This document shows positions 1 to 6,588 of a DNA stretch of 8,591 nt, one piece after another; position 1 is the first letter of the stretch, and every line of letters begins with the position of its first letter. The translations under genes were made by a program, and so were the position numbers. The stretch comes from Magnetovibrio sp. (GTDB taxonomy: Bacteria > Pseudomonadota > Alphaproteobacteria > Rhodospirillales > Magnetovibrionaceae). Below the pieces are notes generated by a model, which saw nothing but the letters and a program-made list of their open reading frames with translations, was not told the DNA's origin and ran no database searches. The stretch is taken from assembly GCA_016763895.1 (NCBI GenBank), contig JAESSV010000012.1, positions 1 through 8,591 on the forward strand, given 5' to 3'.

Positions 1-30
1 CTAACACCATAGGGTTAAGGACCAAATGCC

Positions 31-570
31 GTGTTAGAATTAGCCCCCTTCACCCCTTATTCAAGCAAGCCCACCGCCGAAAGCCGACAGGCTATTGCGC
101 GCCAAGTGGTTAACCCATCCGCCGCCCTGACCGAACAAATCATCCAAGGTCTGGTGCAAATCGTTGCCTTGGAAGGCCCGTTGTTGTCGTCTAGGCTCTT
201 TGGCCTTTATGCCAAAAGAGGCGGCATGACAAAGCTGAGCAAAATTGCCAAAAGACGTTTCGTCATGGCGCTGAACAAAGCCATCCAAGACAAACAAATT
301 TCCATGGAATTTGACACCACCCCGGACAATGGCGTGGCGGTGTTGTGGTTGCCGTCCATGCAACGCGTGGTTCCCCGGGAATATGGCAACCGAGGATTTG
401 ATGAAATCCCTGCGTCTGAGCTGGGGGAAGTGATGTTCGAGCTTGCTGCGGCCACCACCGATGAGAAAAATCAACTTTTTCAAAACATGGCCGAACTCTA
501 TGGCCTGACACACTTACCCAAAAACGCCACAACCCGCCTTGAATATGTCTATATTCAATGCATCGGGTAA
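31..570 (+). CDS. Hypothetical protein, possibly DUF3320-like helical domain
   Basis: A 179-residue protein with a GTG start. An AAGGA ribosome-binding sequence lies at 17-21, nine bases upstream. The only nearby ATG (position 26) is out of frame and closes at once, so GTG at 31 is the best start. An in-frame stop at 16-18 rules out a longer protein. No signal peptide or membrane segment is visible. Residues about 35-90 carry a helical stretch around 'IVALEGPL', followed by a basic helix 'KIAKRRFVMALNKAI'. From memory this resembles the 'EGP' helical module (DUF3320) found at the C-terminus of large SF1-helicase-like proteins. The later 'IPASELGEVMFELA' segment also fits that layout. If so, it is a free-standing copy of a domain normally attached to a helicase. 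The family call is weak and no function is assigned. It is probably transcribed separately from the next gene, 151 bases downstream. Confidence 0.7.
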   Translation: MLELAPFTPYSSKPTAESRQAIARQVVNPSAALTEQIIQGLVQIVALEGPLLSSRLFGLYAKRGGMTKLSKIAKRRFVMALNKAIQDKQISMEFDTTPDNGVAVLWLPSMQRVVPREYGNRGFDEIPASELGEVMFELAAATTDEKNQLFQNMAELYGLTHLPKNATTRLEYVYIQCIG

Positions 571-637
571 GAGCCAACCTTGAAAGCCGACATTTTATAT
601 AGCTTCACGTCTGCACATAGGATTGCCCCAAAAAAAG

Positions 638-657
638 TTCGCGACGAGTGTTGCGAA
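638..657. promoter_or_regulatory. Imperfect hairpin or operator-like inverted repeat
   Basis: TTCGCGAC-GAGT-GTTGCGAA forms an 8-bp stem with one G-T pair and a 4-base loop. On the minus strand it is followed by a C and then seven T (complement of the A tract at 630-636), the layout of an intrinsic terminator for minus-strand transcription. On the plus strand it is followed only by a looser A/T-rich run. Its right arm contains the -35-like TTGCGA of the possible promoter for the coiled-coil gene, so it could instead be a protein-binding site. The role is undecided. Confidence 0.4.
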
Positions 658-679
658 AAATCATATTTTATCGTTAAAT
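651..679 (+). promoter_or_regulatory. Possible sigma70-type promoter for the coiled-coil/cyclase operon
   Basis: TTGCGA (651-656) and TTAAAT (674-679) are separated by 17 bases. Each matches the sigma70 consensus hexamer at four of six positions. Transcription would start near 686, about 35 bases before the ATG at 722. The match is modest and the region is A/T-rich, so chance is a real alternative. It is the best promoter-like pair seen in this gap. Confidence 0.28.
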
Positions 680-682
680 CAA

Positions 683-706
683 GGCATTGAGGCATTGAGG
701 CAATAA
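683..706 (+). repeat. Short 8-bp tandem repeat upstream of the coiled-coil gene
   Basis: GGCATTGA occurs twice in tandem (683-690, 691-698) and is followed by a degenerate third copy, GGCAATAA (699-706). It lies in the presumed 5' untranslated region. The third copy runs into AAGGG (705-709), the only Shine-Dalgarno-like sequence before the ATG at 722, at a long spacing of 12 bases. Copy-number slippage here could alter leader length, but no function is established. Confidence 0.5.
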
Positions 707-721
707 GGGCATAAAACAACA

Positions 722-1162
722 ATGAGCGTCATACTTGAAACAACAGACGACCTGTTGATCGCGACGACGGAAATCCGTCACCTGAAAAACACCATTCAGG
801 CCTTGCGCGAAGAAATGGAACGTGTGCGCTTTGATAAGGATGAAGCCGTTTCTGTTGCGGTTTCTGAATCCAACAAAGAAATTCAGCAACTTCGGGCCAC
901 TGCCATTGCGCTGAGGGACGAACTGGAAAGATTGCGTTTTGACAAAACCCAATCTGTTCAATCGGTCAAAAAGGATGGGCGCGATGAAGCAAACCAGCTT
1001 CACCTCACCATTCAAAGCGTGCGCGCAGAAATGGACGACGTTAAATTTGAATATGAAGACCGCATAGAACAGCTTCAACGCGAGGCGCGCGATGATGCAA
1101 AGCAGCTGCACAAAACCATCCAAACATTACGTGACGAAATAGACGCCATAAAAAGCGCATAG
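722..1162 (+). CDS. Coiled-coil protein of four 36-residue repeats, cyclase-operon partner
   Basis: A 146-residue, highly charged protein predicted to be helical nearly throughout, with no signal peptide or membrane segment. After a short leader (residues 1-19) it consists of units spaced exactly 36 residues apart, with anchor leucines at 21, 57, 93 and 129. Each unit begins with a variant of 'LxxTIQxLRxEMxxVRFDK' followed by a more variable linker; the fourth ends after about 19 residues. Thirty-six residues equal two heptads plus two hendecads, or two 18-residue (five-turn) blocks, which suits a long, nearly straight coiled coil. The stop lies 22 bases before the cyclase ATG at 1185, so the two are probably one operon. 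The start has only a weak Shine-Dalgarno (AAGGG at 705-709). I do not recognise a named family. A scaffold or oligomerising partner for the cyclase is an inference from position and shape alone. Confidence 0.8.
   Translation: MSVILETTDDLLIATTEIRHLKNTIQALREEMERVRFDKDEAVSVAVSESNKEIQQLRATAIALRDELERLRFDKTQSVQSVKKDGRDEANQLHLTIQSVRAEMDDVKFEYEDRIEQLQREARDDAKQLHKTIQTLRDEIDAIKSA
779..1159 (+). repeat. Four in-frame 108-bp coding repeats (36 residues each)
   Basis: Units fall at 779-886, 887-994, 995-1102 and 1103-1159 (partial). Protein similarity is clear: HLKNTIQALREEM, QLRATAIALRDEL, QLHLTIQSVRAEM, QLHKTIQTLRDEI. The DNA has diverged between units and the spacing stays at exactly 108 bases with no indel. 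This points to an old duplication kept in register by selection on the protein rather than a recent slippage product. Confidence 0.75.
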
Positions 1163-1184
1163 ACCGCATACCGAAGGAACCATC

Positions 1185-3551
1185 ATGGCCGAGACTCAAG
1201 TGACCAAAGTCGATAAACGCGCCGCCAAAAAACGGGGACCACAAAAAAGCGCGTCCGACACAACATTGGCTTCGGAACTCGCTCTTTCCAAGGCCGAACG
1301 CAAACGTTTGGTCCGGGCCGAAATGTTGTTGGATATCACCCATCAAATGGCGGGTATGTCGACTTTAGATGACGTCCTTCGCGAATTGGTGGCCATTGTC
1401 ACCGAACACACGGGGGCGGAACGGTCTTCTTTGTTTTTGAACGATGAAGAAGCCGGTGAATTGTACACCCGCGTGGCGCAAGGCGAAAACATTCGTGAAA
1501 TTCGGATCTTGAATGACAGCGGTATTGCGGGTTGGGTCTTTTCCACCGCCCAAGGCCGGGTCATTGACGATCCTCATGAAAGCCCTCACTTTAACAAATC
1601 CATCGATGAACAAACCGGCTTTACAACCCGATCCATTCTGTGTGCTCCCATCAAAACGGTCAAAGGACACGTTATTGGGGTTGTTCAGGCCCTGAATAAG
1701 AAGAATGGACAGCGGCACGTTAAATTTAACAAAAACGATCTCGAATTTTTGCAAGACATTGCCACACAAGCCGCAGTCGCCTTGCAAAGCACCGAATTTG
1801 TCGAACGCATGCAAAAGAAACGCACCCAGGAAATGGAATTCTTGGACATCGTGTCGGATGTGACCTCTGAAATCAACTTGAATGCCTTGCTGGCCAAAGT
1901 CATGGGCGAAGCCACCCGCATGCTGAATGCGGAACGGTCAACCTTGTTTTTGAACGACGATAAAACCAATGACCTTTGGTCCATGGTGGGGGCCGGGTTG
2001 GACGCCACCGAAATTCGTTTCCCCAACCACTTGGGCATTGCCGGAGCGGTGTTTACCTCGGCAACCTCCATCAACATTCCCTATGCGTACGCCGATTTGC
2101 GCTTTAACCCCTCCTTTGACAAACAAACCGGATTCTTTACGCGATCTATTTTGTGCACCCCGGTGGTCAACAAAGAGGGCACCTGTATCGGTGTCACCCA
2201 AGTGCTCAACAAAAAAGGTGGGCCCTTCACCGATGAAGACGAACAACGGCTGAAAGCGTTCACCGCGCAAATTGCCATCGGTCTTGAAAATGCCAAGCTG
2301 TTTAATGACGTCCAAAACATGAAAAACTACAATGAAAGCATGCTGGAAAGTATGTCTAATGCTGTGGTCACCACCGATGAAGACGGCAATATCGTAACGT
2401 GTAACCGCGCCGGTTATCGCATCATGTCGATTGAAGGCGAAAACGATATCATCGGCAAAACCACGGATGAATTTTTCAATGGCCCCAATGAATGGGTCAC
2501 ATCAAAAATCAGAAGCGTTGACGAAACACAAGTGGCCGACACTTATATGGATGCGGAATTGAAGTTTGGCGATGACGCGACATCCGCCAACGTTACGGTT
2601 TTGCCGTTGATTTCTTCGGAAGGCAAAAAGCTTGGATCAATGGTTATGATCGAAGACATTTCGTCTGAAAAACGCATGAAATCCACCATGAGCCGGTACA
2701 TGGACCCAGCCCTGGCCGATCAGTTGATGAATGCGGGCGACAGCGACGATTTCTTGGGCGGACGGTCTGCGGATGCGACGGTGTTGTTTTCCGATATTCG
2801 GTCGTTCACGACCTTGACGGAATCCTTAGGCCCGCAAGGCACCGTTGCCATGTTGAACGAATACTTCACAATCATGGTGGATTGCATCACCGAAGAAGGC
2901 GGCATGTTGGACAAGTTCATCGGGGACGCCATCATGGCCGCCTTTGGCATTCCCGTGGCGCACGACGACGATGAAGATCGGGCCATGCGCGCCGCCATTA
3001 AAATGCTCACCAGCCTGGCCGATTGGAATGTCGAACGCGAAGCCAATGGCTTGATGAAGATTGACCACGGTTTGGGCCTCAACACCGACAACGTGGTGTC
3101 TGGTAACATTGGATCGCCCAAACGCATGGATTACACCATGATTGGTGATGGTGTGAATTTGTCAGCGCGGCTGGAAAGTGCGTGTAAATCGTATCATGCG
3201 CATCTGTTGATTTCGGAATACACACAAGCAAAATTAAAAGGCACCTATCGCCTGCGCGACATTGACGATGTGATTGTCAAAGGCAAAACCAAGCCCGTGC
3301 GGGTTTTTGAAGTTCTTGATTATCACACCGAAGAAACCTTCCCCAACCTTATGGATGGTGTGGGTTACTTTATGGAAGGCCGCACACGTTATCGGGCTGG
3401 CGAATGGGACAGAGCCATGGCCTCGTTTAAAGACGTGCTGAAAGCCAATCCCATGGACAAGCTGTCCGAAATGTATATTGAACGTTGTGAACAGCTGAAA
3501 GCCGAACCACCCAAGGACTGGGATGGCATTTGGGTGATGACCACAAAATAA
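1185..3551 (+). CDS. GAF-GAF-PAS class III adenylate cyclase (CyaB-like)
   Basis: A 788-residue soluble enzyme predicted to convert ATP to cAMP in the cytoplasm. GAAGGA at 1173-1178, six bases upstream, supports this ATG. Order: basic N-terminus (1-40); GAF-A (about 55-205); GAF-B (about 225-372); PAS (about 383-495); linker helix with 'MSRYMDPALADQL'; catalytic domain (about 525-712); TPR-like helices (about 720-772); tail 'PPKDWDGIWVMTTK'. Metal aspartates are D537 (FSDIRSFT) and D581 (KFIGDAIM). K577 and T651 (DYTMIGD) are the purine-reading pair, and N658/R662 (VNLSARLE) the transition-state pair. Lys with Thr marks class IIIb, predicted ATP-specific and active as a homodimer with two equal sites. 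Members of class IIIb are known to respond to bicarbonate. GAF-B has a complete NKx4Fx3DE cyclic-nucleotide signature (N342, K343, F348, D352, E353); GAF-A has a degenerate one (N171, K172, F181, D185, then Leu). In Anabaena CyaB1 the GAF-B domain binds cAMP and activates the enzyme, so feedback activation is a reasonable inference. One oddity is 'LNTDNVVSGNIGS', with DN where Gly-Glu/Pro is usual. Confidence 0.96.
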   Translation: MAETQVTKVDKRAAKKRGPQKSASDTTLASELALSKAERKRLVRAEMLLDITHQMAGMSTLDDVLRELVAIVTEHTGAERSSLFLNDEEAGELYTRVAQGENIREIRILNDSGIAGWVFSTAQGRVIDDPHESPHFNKSIDEQTGFTTRSILCAPIKTVKGHVIGVVQALNKKNGQRHVKFNKNDLEFLQDIATQAAVALQSTEFVERMQKKRTQEMEFLDIVSDVTSEINLNALLAKVMGEATRMLNAERSTLFLNDDKTNDLWSMVGAGLDATEIRFPNHLGIAGAVFTSATSINIPYAYADLRFNPSFDKQTGFFTRSILCTPVVNKEGTCIGVTQVLNKKGGPFTDEDEQRLKAFTAQIAIGLENAKLFNDVQNMKNYNESMLESMSNAVVTTDEDGNIVTCNRAGYRIMSIEGENDIIGKTTDEFFNGPNEWVTSKIRSVDETQVADTYMDAELKFGDDATSANVTVLPLISSEGKKLGSMVMIEDISSEKRMKSTMSRYMDPALADQLMNAGDSDDFLGGRSADATVLFSDIRSFTTLTESLGPQGTVAMLNEYFTIMVDCITEEGGMLDKFIGDAIMAAFGIPVAHDDDEDRAMRAAIKMLTSLADWNVEREANGLMKIDHGLGLNTDNVVSGNIGSPKRMDYTMIGDGVNLSARLESACKSYHAHLLISEYTQAKLKGTYRLRDIDDVIVKGKTKPVRVFEVLDYHTEETFPNLMDGVGYFMEGRTRYRAGEWDRAMASFKDVLKANPMDKLSEMYIERCEQLKAEPPKDWDGIWVMTTK

Positions 3552-3605
3552 GTTCAAAGGGTGAAGCTTAGCACCGCCCACCTGTTTTGGGGCAAGGAAC
3601 CTGTC

Positions 3606-3893
3606 ATGAGCGATAAAACAAAAGAAGACGATATGCGCAGTGCTGTCGGGCCTTAAGTTCACCCTGCCCGACGCAGAAAAGGCCATCCCAATTGGCGTAT
3701 TGCTGATCTTGATCTATTATCTAATTTCGTTCTGGCGCCACGCCAGCGGCGAATTCAGCCTGTGGCGCGAACGCATTGAACCGAAAAACATGCTGAATAC
3801 GATGTAGAGGTCGGCACGAATGAAGACAAACACATCACTCTGACTCTTAATGAAGCTAAAGATGTGTTTGATAGCCTGTCAAAAAACGCATAA
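3606..3893 (+). pseudogene. Small single-helix membrane protein gene, apparently split by two frameshifts
   Basis: ATG at 3606 follows an AAGGAA site (3594-3599) at ideal 6-base spacing, but the frame stops after 16 codons (TAA 3654-3656). The next frame then reads as good protein, with a clear membrane helix 'AIPIGVLLILIYYLIS' and a basic flank 'FWRHASGEFSLWRERIEPK', stopping at TAG 3805-3807. From about 3783 the original frame again reads as plausible protein ('YDVEVGTNEDKHITLTLNEA') to TAA 3891-3893, with no start of its own. Joined by a +1 step near 3640-3654 and a -1 step near the AAAAAC run at 3784-3789, the pieces give about 95 residues: polar start, one membrane helix, acidic soluble tail. 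This fits a decayed gene, a pair of sequencing indels, or less likely recoding. Alternatively, GTG at 3640 could start a separate 55-residue membrane peptide. It lies 54 bases after the cyclase stop and may be cotranscribed with it. The family is not recognised. Confidence 0.45.
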
Positions 3894-3920
3894 ATCATAA
3901 AAACAATCCACACCGAAATC

Positions 3921-4028
3921 ATGGCGCGAATTCGCTATTTTAATCGTTTTGAGTTCGGCCTCGCCGTATTCGTCGGGGGCGTGAGTTTTCTATACGTGTT
4001 GCGCAAAGTGGTCTCCGAATTGTTTTAA
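3921..4028 (+). CDS. Putative 35-residue single-helix membrane peptide
   Basis: A short ORF from ATG 3921 to TAA 4026-4028. A basic N-terminus 'MARIRYFNRFEFG' is followed by one hydrophobic segment 'LAVFVGGVSFLYVL' and a 'RKVVSELF' end. The positive N-terminus, single helix and short amphipathic tail are typical of bacterial membrane mini-proteins. Against it, no good Shine-Dalgarno precedes the ATG, and ORFs this short arise by chance. TTGATA at 3868-3873 is a strong -35-like hexamer, but the matching -10 region (TAAATC at 3891) is poor. It ends 34 bases before the stop of the convergent CHASE2 cyclase, and no terminator hairpin is visible between them. Function unknown. Confidence 0.4.
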   Translation: MARIRYFNRFEFGLAVFVGGVSFLYVLRKVVSELF

Positions 4029-4062
4029 GCACAGGATATCAAAGACACCTTGCATATAAGCC

Positions 4063-6348
4063 CTACTTCGTCGTCGCGATGAACACACCGTCCCAATCTT
4101 TGGCGGGTGGGTTTTCTTTGTAATCTGCGATGCGGTTAATATACAGCTCGTAGAATGTTTCATCGACATCGAAGTCTTGGCCAAGCTCGCGCGCTTCATC
4201 GACAAGCTTAAGCGCCCCGTCCCAGTTTTGGGATTTATAGGTGTCTAACATCTCATCAACCTTGGCTTTATAAGCCAAAAGGCTATCTGTTTGAGCCATG
4301 TCTTCGCCGCCCACCAACGCAAAAATGCGGGTGCCCGAGGTCTTGCCTTTAACCTGAATAAAGTCCAATTCGATGGTGGCCAAGGTTGGCACCTGGACCC
4401 ATGTTGAATGGCCAATGACAATCCGCACACCATAGTTCTTGGACTGGCCTTCCAGGCGCGCCGCCAAGTTCACCGTATCGCCCAAAACGGAATAATCAAA
4501 CCGCTGATCTGATCCCATATTGCCCACAACGCATTCGCCGGAATTCAGACCCAAGCCCACCTTCAATTCAATATGTTTACGGCCTTCTTCTATGGCTTCG
4601 GCTTCCAAACGCTCATTCAAAGGGCCCATTTCCGCCAGCATTGCCAACGCCGACACACAGCCGTGTTTGGCATGTTCAGCATCGTCCAAGGGCGCATTCC
4701 AAAACGCCATGATGCAATCGCCCATGTACTTATCCACGGTGCCCTTGCGGTCCAAAATCACATTCGTTAGGGGCGTTAAAAGCTTATTAATCAATGCGGT
4801 AAGACCTTGGGCGTCAAACTGTTCTGAAATGGTGGTAAAGCCCCGGACATCGCAAAACAACAAGGTCATATCGCGTTGATCGCCGCCCAATTTCAACTGG
4901 TCTGGATTTTCGGCAACAACATTCACCATATCGGGTGACAAGTATTTCGAAAACGCATCCCGCGTTTGGCGTTTTGCGGCCTCTTCTCGGGTGAAGTTCA
5001 TGTACGTCAGCGTGGAATACAACAAAAAGGTCGAAATCACCGCAAACGTCGCATCCAATAAGACGCGTTGTTCGGCAAACATATACCAAGATGCAAACGC
5101 AGCCCCGCCCGCCAACACCACAAACACCATCAAAGACCGTGTGGCCCCCAACATCGGCACAATGATCACCATGACCAGCCCCCCCAGAGCAACGAGGATT
5201 AATTCAATGCCCTTAATGCTGTAGGGACGTTTTAAAAACAAATCCGCCGCCACCACCGCCCCGAGCTTACGGTCAATGGCAATGGCATTTTCAATCACCT
5301 GAGCATGCACTTCGACGCCGGGAATAAGCGCATCGATGGGCGTGGACCGAATATCCAAAAGCCCCACGGCGGACGTGCCGACAAAGCCAATTTTACCCGC
5401 AATTTTTGACTTGTCTACGGTACCATTCAACACGTCTGCCGCAGACACATACAAGGACTTGTCATGCGGCGCGAAATAAGGTCTGACCATCCCGCGTTCA
5501 TTTGTTTCAATCTTTAAACCCTTGGGCTTAATCCGACTTTTCGGAGCAACACCAATGGCTTGAATGCCGTTGTGATTGACTTCGGCCAACAATGTCGACA
5601 CCTGAAACCCAACACGAATGGCTTCGATGGACGAGGCTGGATACAAGTCACCACCATGTTTGCTGACCAGGGGGATTTCCCGAATAATCCCGTCGAGTGA
5701 AGGATTTAACGAAAACATGCCTACACCCTTGGTGCCTTTTTCCAAGATGGGAATATTGCGAATAAGGGTTGGAATTTCATTGAGAAAATCTTGAGGATCA
5801 GGAGCCCCCTTGGAAAGTTTGCGCACCGCCACCGAATTTTTAAAAGGCTTGCCCGCTTTGTTGGGCAATTGATCCCAATATCCCGCTTGTCCCAAAACGA
5901 CATTGGCTTGTCCAACAATACGCCCAAACAATTCATCATTATTTTGCAATTTACGAATTTTATTGCGCGTGGCCTCATCAAGACCATCAAGAGAGTCTGC
6001 CACACTTTGCGGATTCATACGGTCAGGTTCCGCAAACACAATATCGAAAGCGGTCACGCCGATGCCCAATTTGTGAAGATTAATGATCAGTTTTGCAAAG
6101 GTTTTGCGCGACCATGGGAATTGGCCAATTTCTTGAAGACTGCGTTCATCAATATCAATGATTGTAACCATCCGGTCTTCGGGCTTGGGCGTTTGACGCG
6201 GCTTAATCTGTTGATAAATATCAAAACTTTTTTCACGCAAGAATTCGACTGGATAAGGATCAATCCGCGAAACCGTGAGCAACACTCCCAAAAGAATCAG
6301 ACCGATAATACGATCAAAACTAAAAGCTTTTTTCAAAAATTTTAACAT
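4063..6348 (-). CDS. CHASE2-domain class III adenylate cyclase, membrane-bound
   Basis: A predicted inner-membrane receptor cyclase of 761 residues making cAMP. Order from the chosen start: N-terminal membrane helix (about 12-27), CHASE2 sensor outside the membrane (about 30-360; 'RIDPYPVEFLREKSFD', 'VTIIDIDERSL', 'FPWSRKTFAKLI', 'GVTAFDIVF'), three membrane helices (about 380-397, 404-421, 427-449), linker, catalytic domain (about 490-680), helical C-terminus, and tail 'PPAKDWDGVFIATTK'. Metal aspartates are D500 (FCDVRGFT) and D544 (KYMGDCIM). K540 and S620 (DYSVLGD) read adenine, and N627/R631 (VNLAARLE) complete the site, so it should be active and class IIIb-like. The frame stays open upstream to an ATG at 6466-6468, but that start has no ribosome-binding site and adds a Cys/Trp-rich leader unlike the family. 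The ATG at 6346-6348 places the first helix correctly and is preceded by GGGAG (complement of 6362-6366), although the 13-base spacing is long. The ligand of CHASE2 is unknown. The gene is convergent with the GAF cyclase. Confidence 0.94.
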   Translation of the reverse strand: MLKFLKKAFSFDRIIGLILLGVLLTVSRIDPYPVEFLREKSFDIYQQIKPRQTPKPEDRMVTIIDIDERSLQEIGQFPWSRKTFAKLIINLHKLGIGVTAFDIVFAEPDRMNPQSVADSLDGLDEATRNKIRKLQNNDELFGRIVGQANVVLGQAGYWDQLPNKAGKPFKNSVAVRKLSKGAPDPQDFLNEIPTLIRNIPILEKGTKGVGMFSLNPSLDGIIREIPLVSKHGGDLYPASSIEAIRVGFQVSTLLAEVNHNGIQAIGVAPKSRIKPKGLKIETNERGMVRPYFAPHDKSLYVSAADVLNGTVDKSKIAGKIGFVGTSAVGLLDIRSTPIDALIPGVEVHAQVIENAIAIDRKLGAVVAADLFLKRPYSIKGIELILVALGGLVMVIIVPMLGATRSLMVFVVLAGGAAFASWYMFAEQRVLLDATFAVISTFLLYSTLTYMNFTREEAAKRQTRDAFSKYLSPDMVNVVAENPDQLKLGGDQRDMTLLFCDVRGFTTISEQFDAQGLTALINKLLTPLTNVILDRKGTVDKYMGDCIMAFWNAPLDDAEHAKHGCVSALAMLAEMGPLNERLEAEAIEEGRKHIELKVGLGLNSGECVVGNMGSDQRFDYSVLGDTVNLAARLEGQSKNYGVRIVIGHSTWVQVPTLATIELDFIQVKGKTSGTRIFALVGGEDMAQTDSLLAYKAKVDEMLDTYKSQNWDGALKLVDEARELGQDFDVDETFYELYINRIADYKENPPAKDWDGVFIATTK

Positions 6349-6483
6349 AAAAAATATTAGGCTCCCAAACCAACAGGATTCGAATAAACAAGCTTGGCAA
6401 CATGAACGCAAGTCATTTTCGAACTGACCAACCTGACTTTGTAGATTAAGAGTCCACCATGAAGGCATTGGAATCTAAAAAGA

Positions 6484-6505
6484 AAAGCAAAAACAGCCTT
6501 GCTTT
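6484..6505. promoter_or_regulatory. Small inverted repeat in the cyclase leader
   Basis: AAAGCAA (6484-6490) and TTGCTTT (6499-6505) form a 7-bp stem with an 8-base loop. In the minus-strand transcript it would lie about 140 bases before the CHASE2 cyclase start. The A/T-rich stem is weak and may be chance. No T tract on either strand makes it a clear terminator. Confidence 0.2.
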
Positions 6506-6512
6506 ATTAAGT

Positions 6513-6539
6513 TTGATTTAGTAAAAGATTTGGTATACT
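6513..6539 (+). promoter_or_regulatory. Candidate extended -10 promoter for the ABC transporter
   Basis: TGGTATACT (6531-6539) is an extended -10 element (TGn followed by TATACT, five of six matches to TATAAT). TTGATT at 6513-6518 is a four-of-six -35 match, but the spacer is only 15 bases, which extended -10 promoters can tolerate. Transcription would start near 6546, inside the palindrome at 6541-6552, and would leave a leader of about 245 bases containing the 13-bp repeats. Confidence 0.35.
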
Positions 6540-6540
6540 A

Positions 6541-6552
6541 ATACGATCGTAT
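6541..6552. promoter_or_regulatory. Perfect 12-bp palindrome, operator candidate
   Basis: ATACGATCGTAT is a perfect palindrome beginning one base after the -10 candidate and covering the expected transcription start, where a bound repressor would block initiation. A shifted inverted repeat ACGAT-CGT-ATCGT (6543-6555) overlaps it. The shape suits a dimeric helix-turn-helix regulator, for example of the TetR type. No regulator gene is present in the window. Confidence 0.4.
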
Positions 6553-6588
6553 CGTTATTTTTGATGAATTTCGTCTTTATTTACTTTA

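Noticed and set aside
61..513. A 150-codon minus-strand ORF
   Set aside because: It is antisense to the gene at 31-570, has unnatural composition, and lacks a ribosome-binding site or family features.
3606..3893. Firm claim of programmed ribosomal frameshifting
   Set aside because: Neither slip site is a canonical heptamer or RF2-type site, and two opposite shifts would be needed. A decayed gene or sequence error explains it more simply.
3552..4062. Intrinsic terminator between the convergent cyclases
   Set aside because: Only 4-6-bp inverted repeats were found, and none is followed by a T run on either strand.
4520..5224. Plus-strand ORFs opposite the CHASE2 cyclase
   Set aside because: They are shadows of the strongly supported minus-strand cyclase, with no domain or start signal of their own.
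6349..6468. Upstream ATG at 6466-6468 as start of the CHASE2 cyclase
   Set aside because: It has no Shine-Dalgarno, and the extra 40 residues (Trp/Cys-rich) do not fit the N-terminal anchor of CHASE2 proteins.
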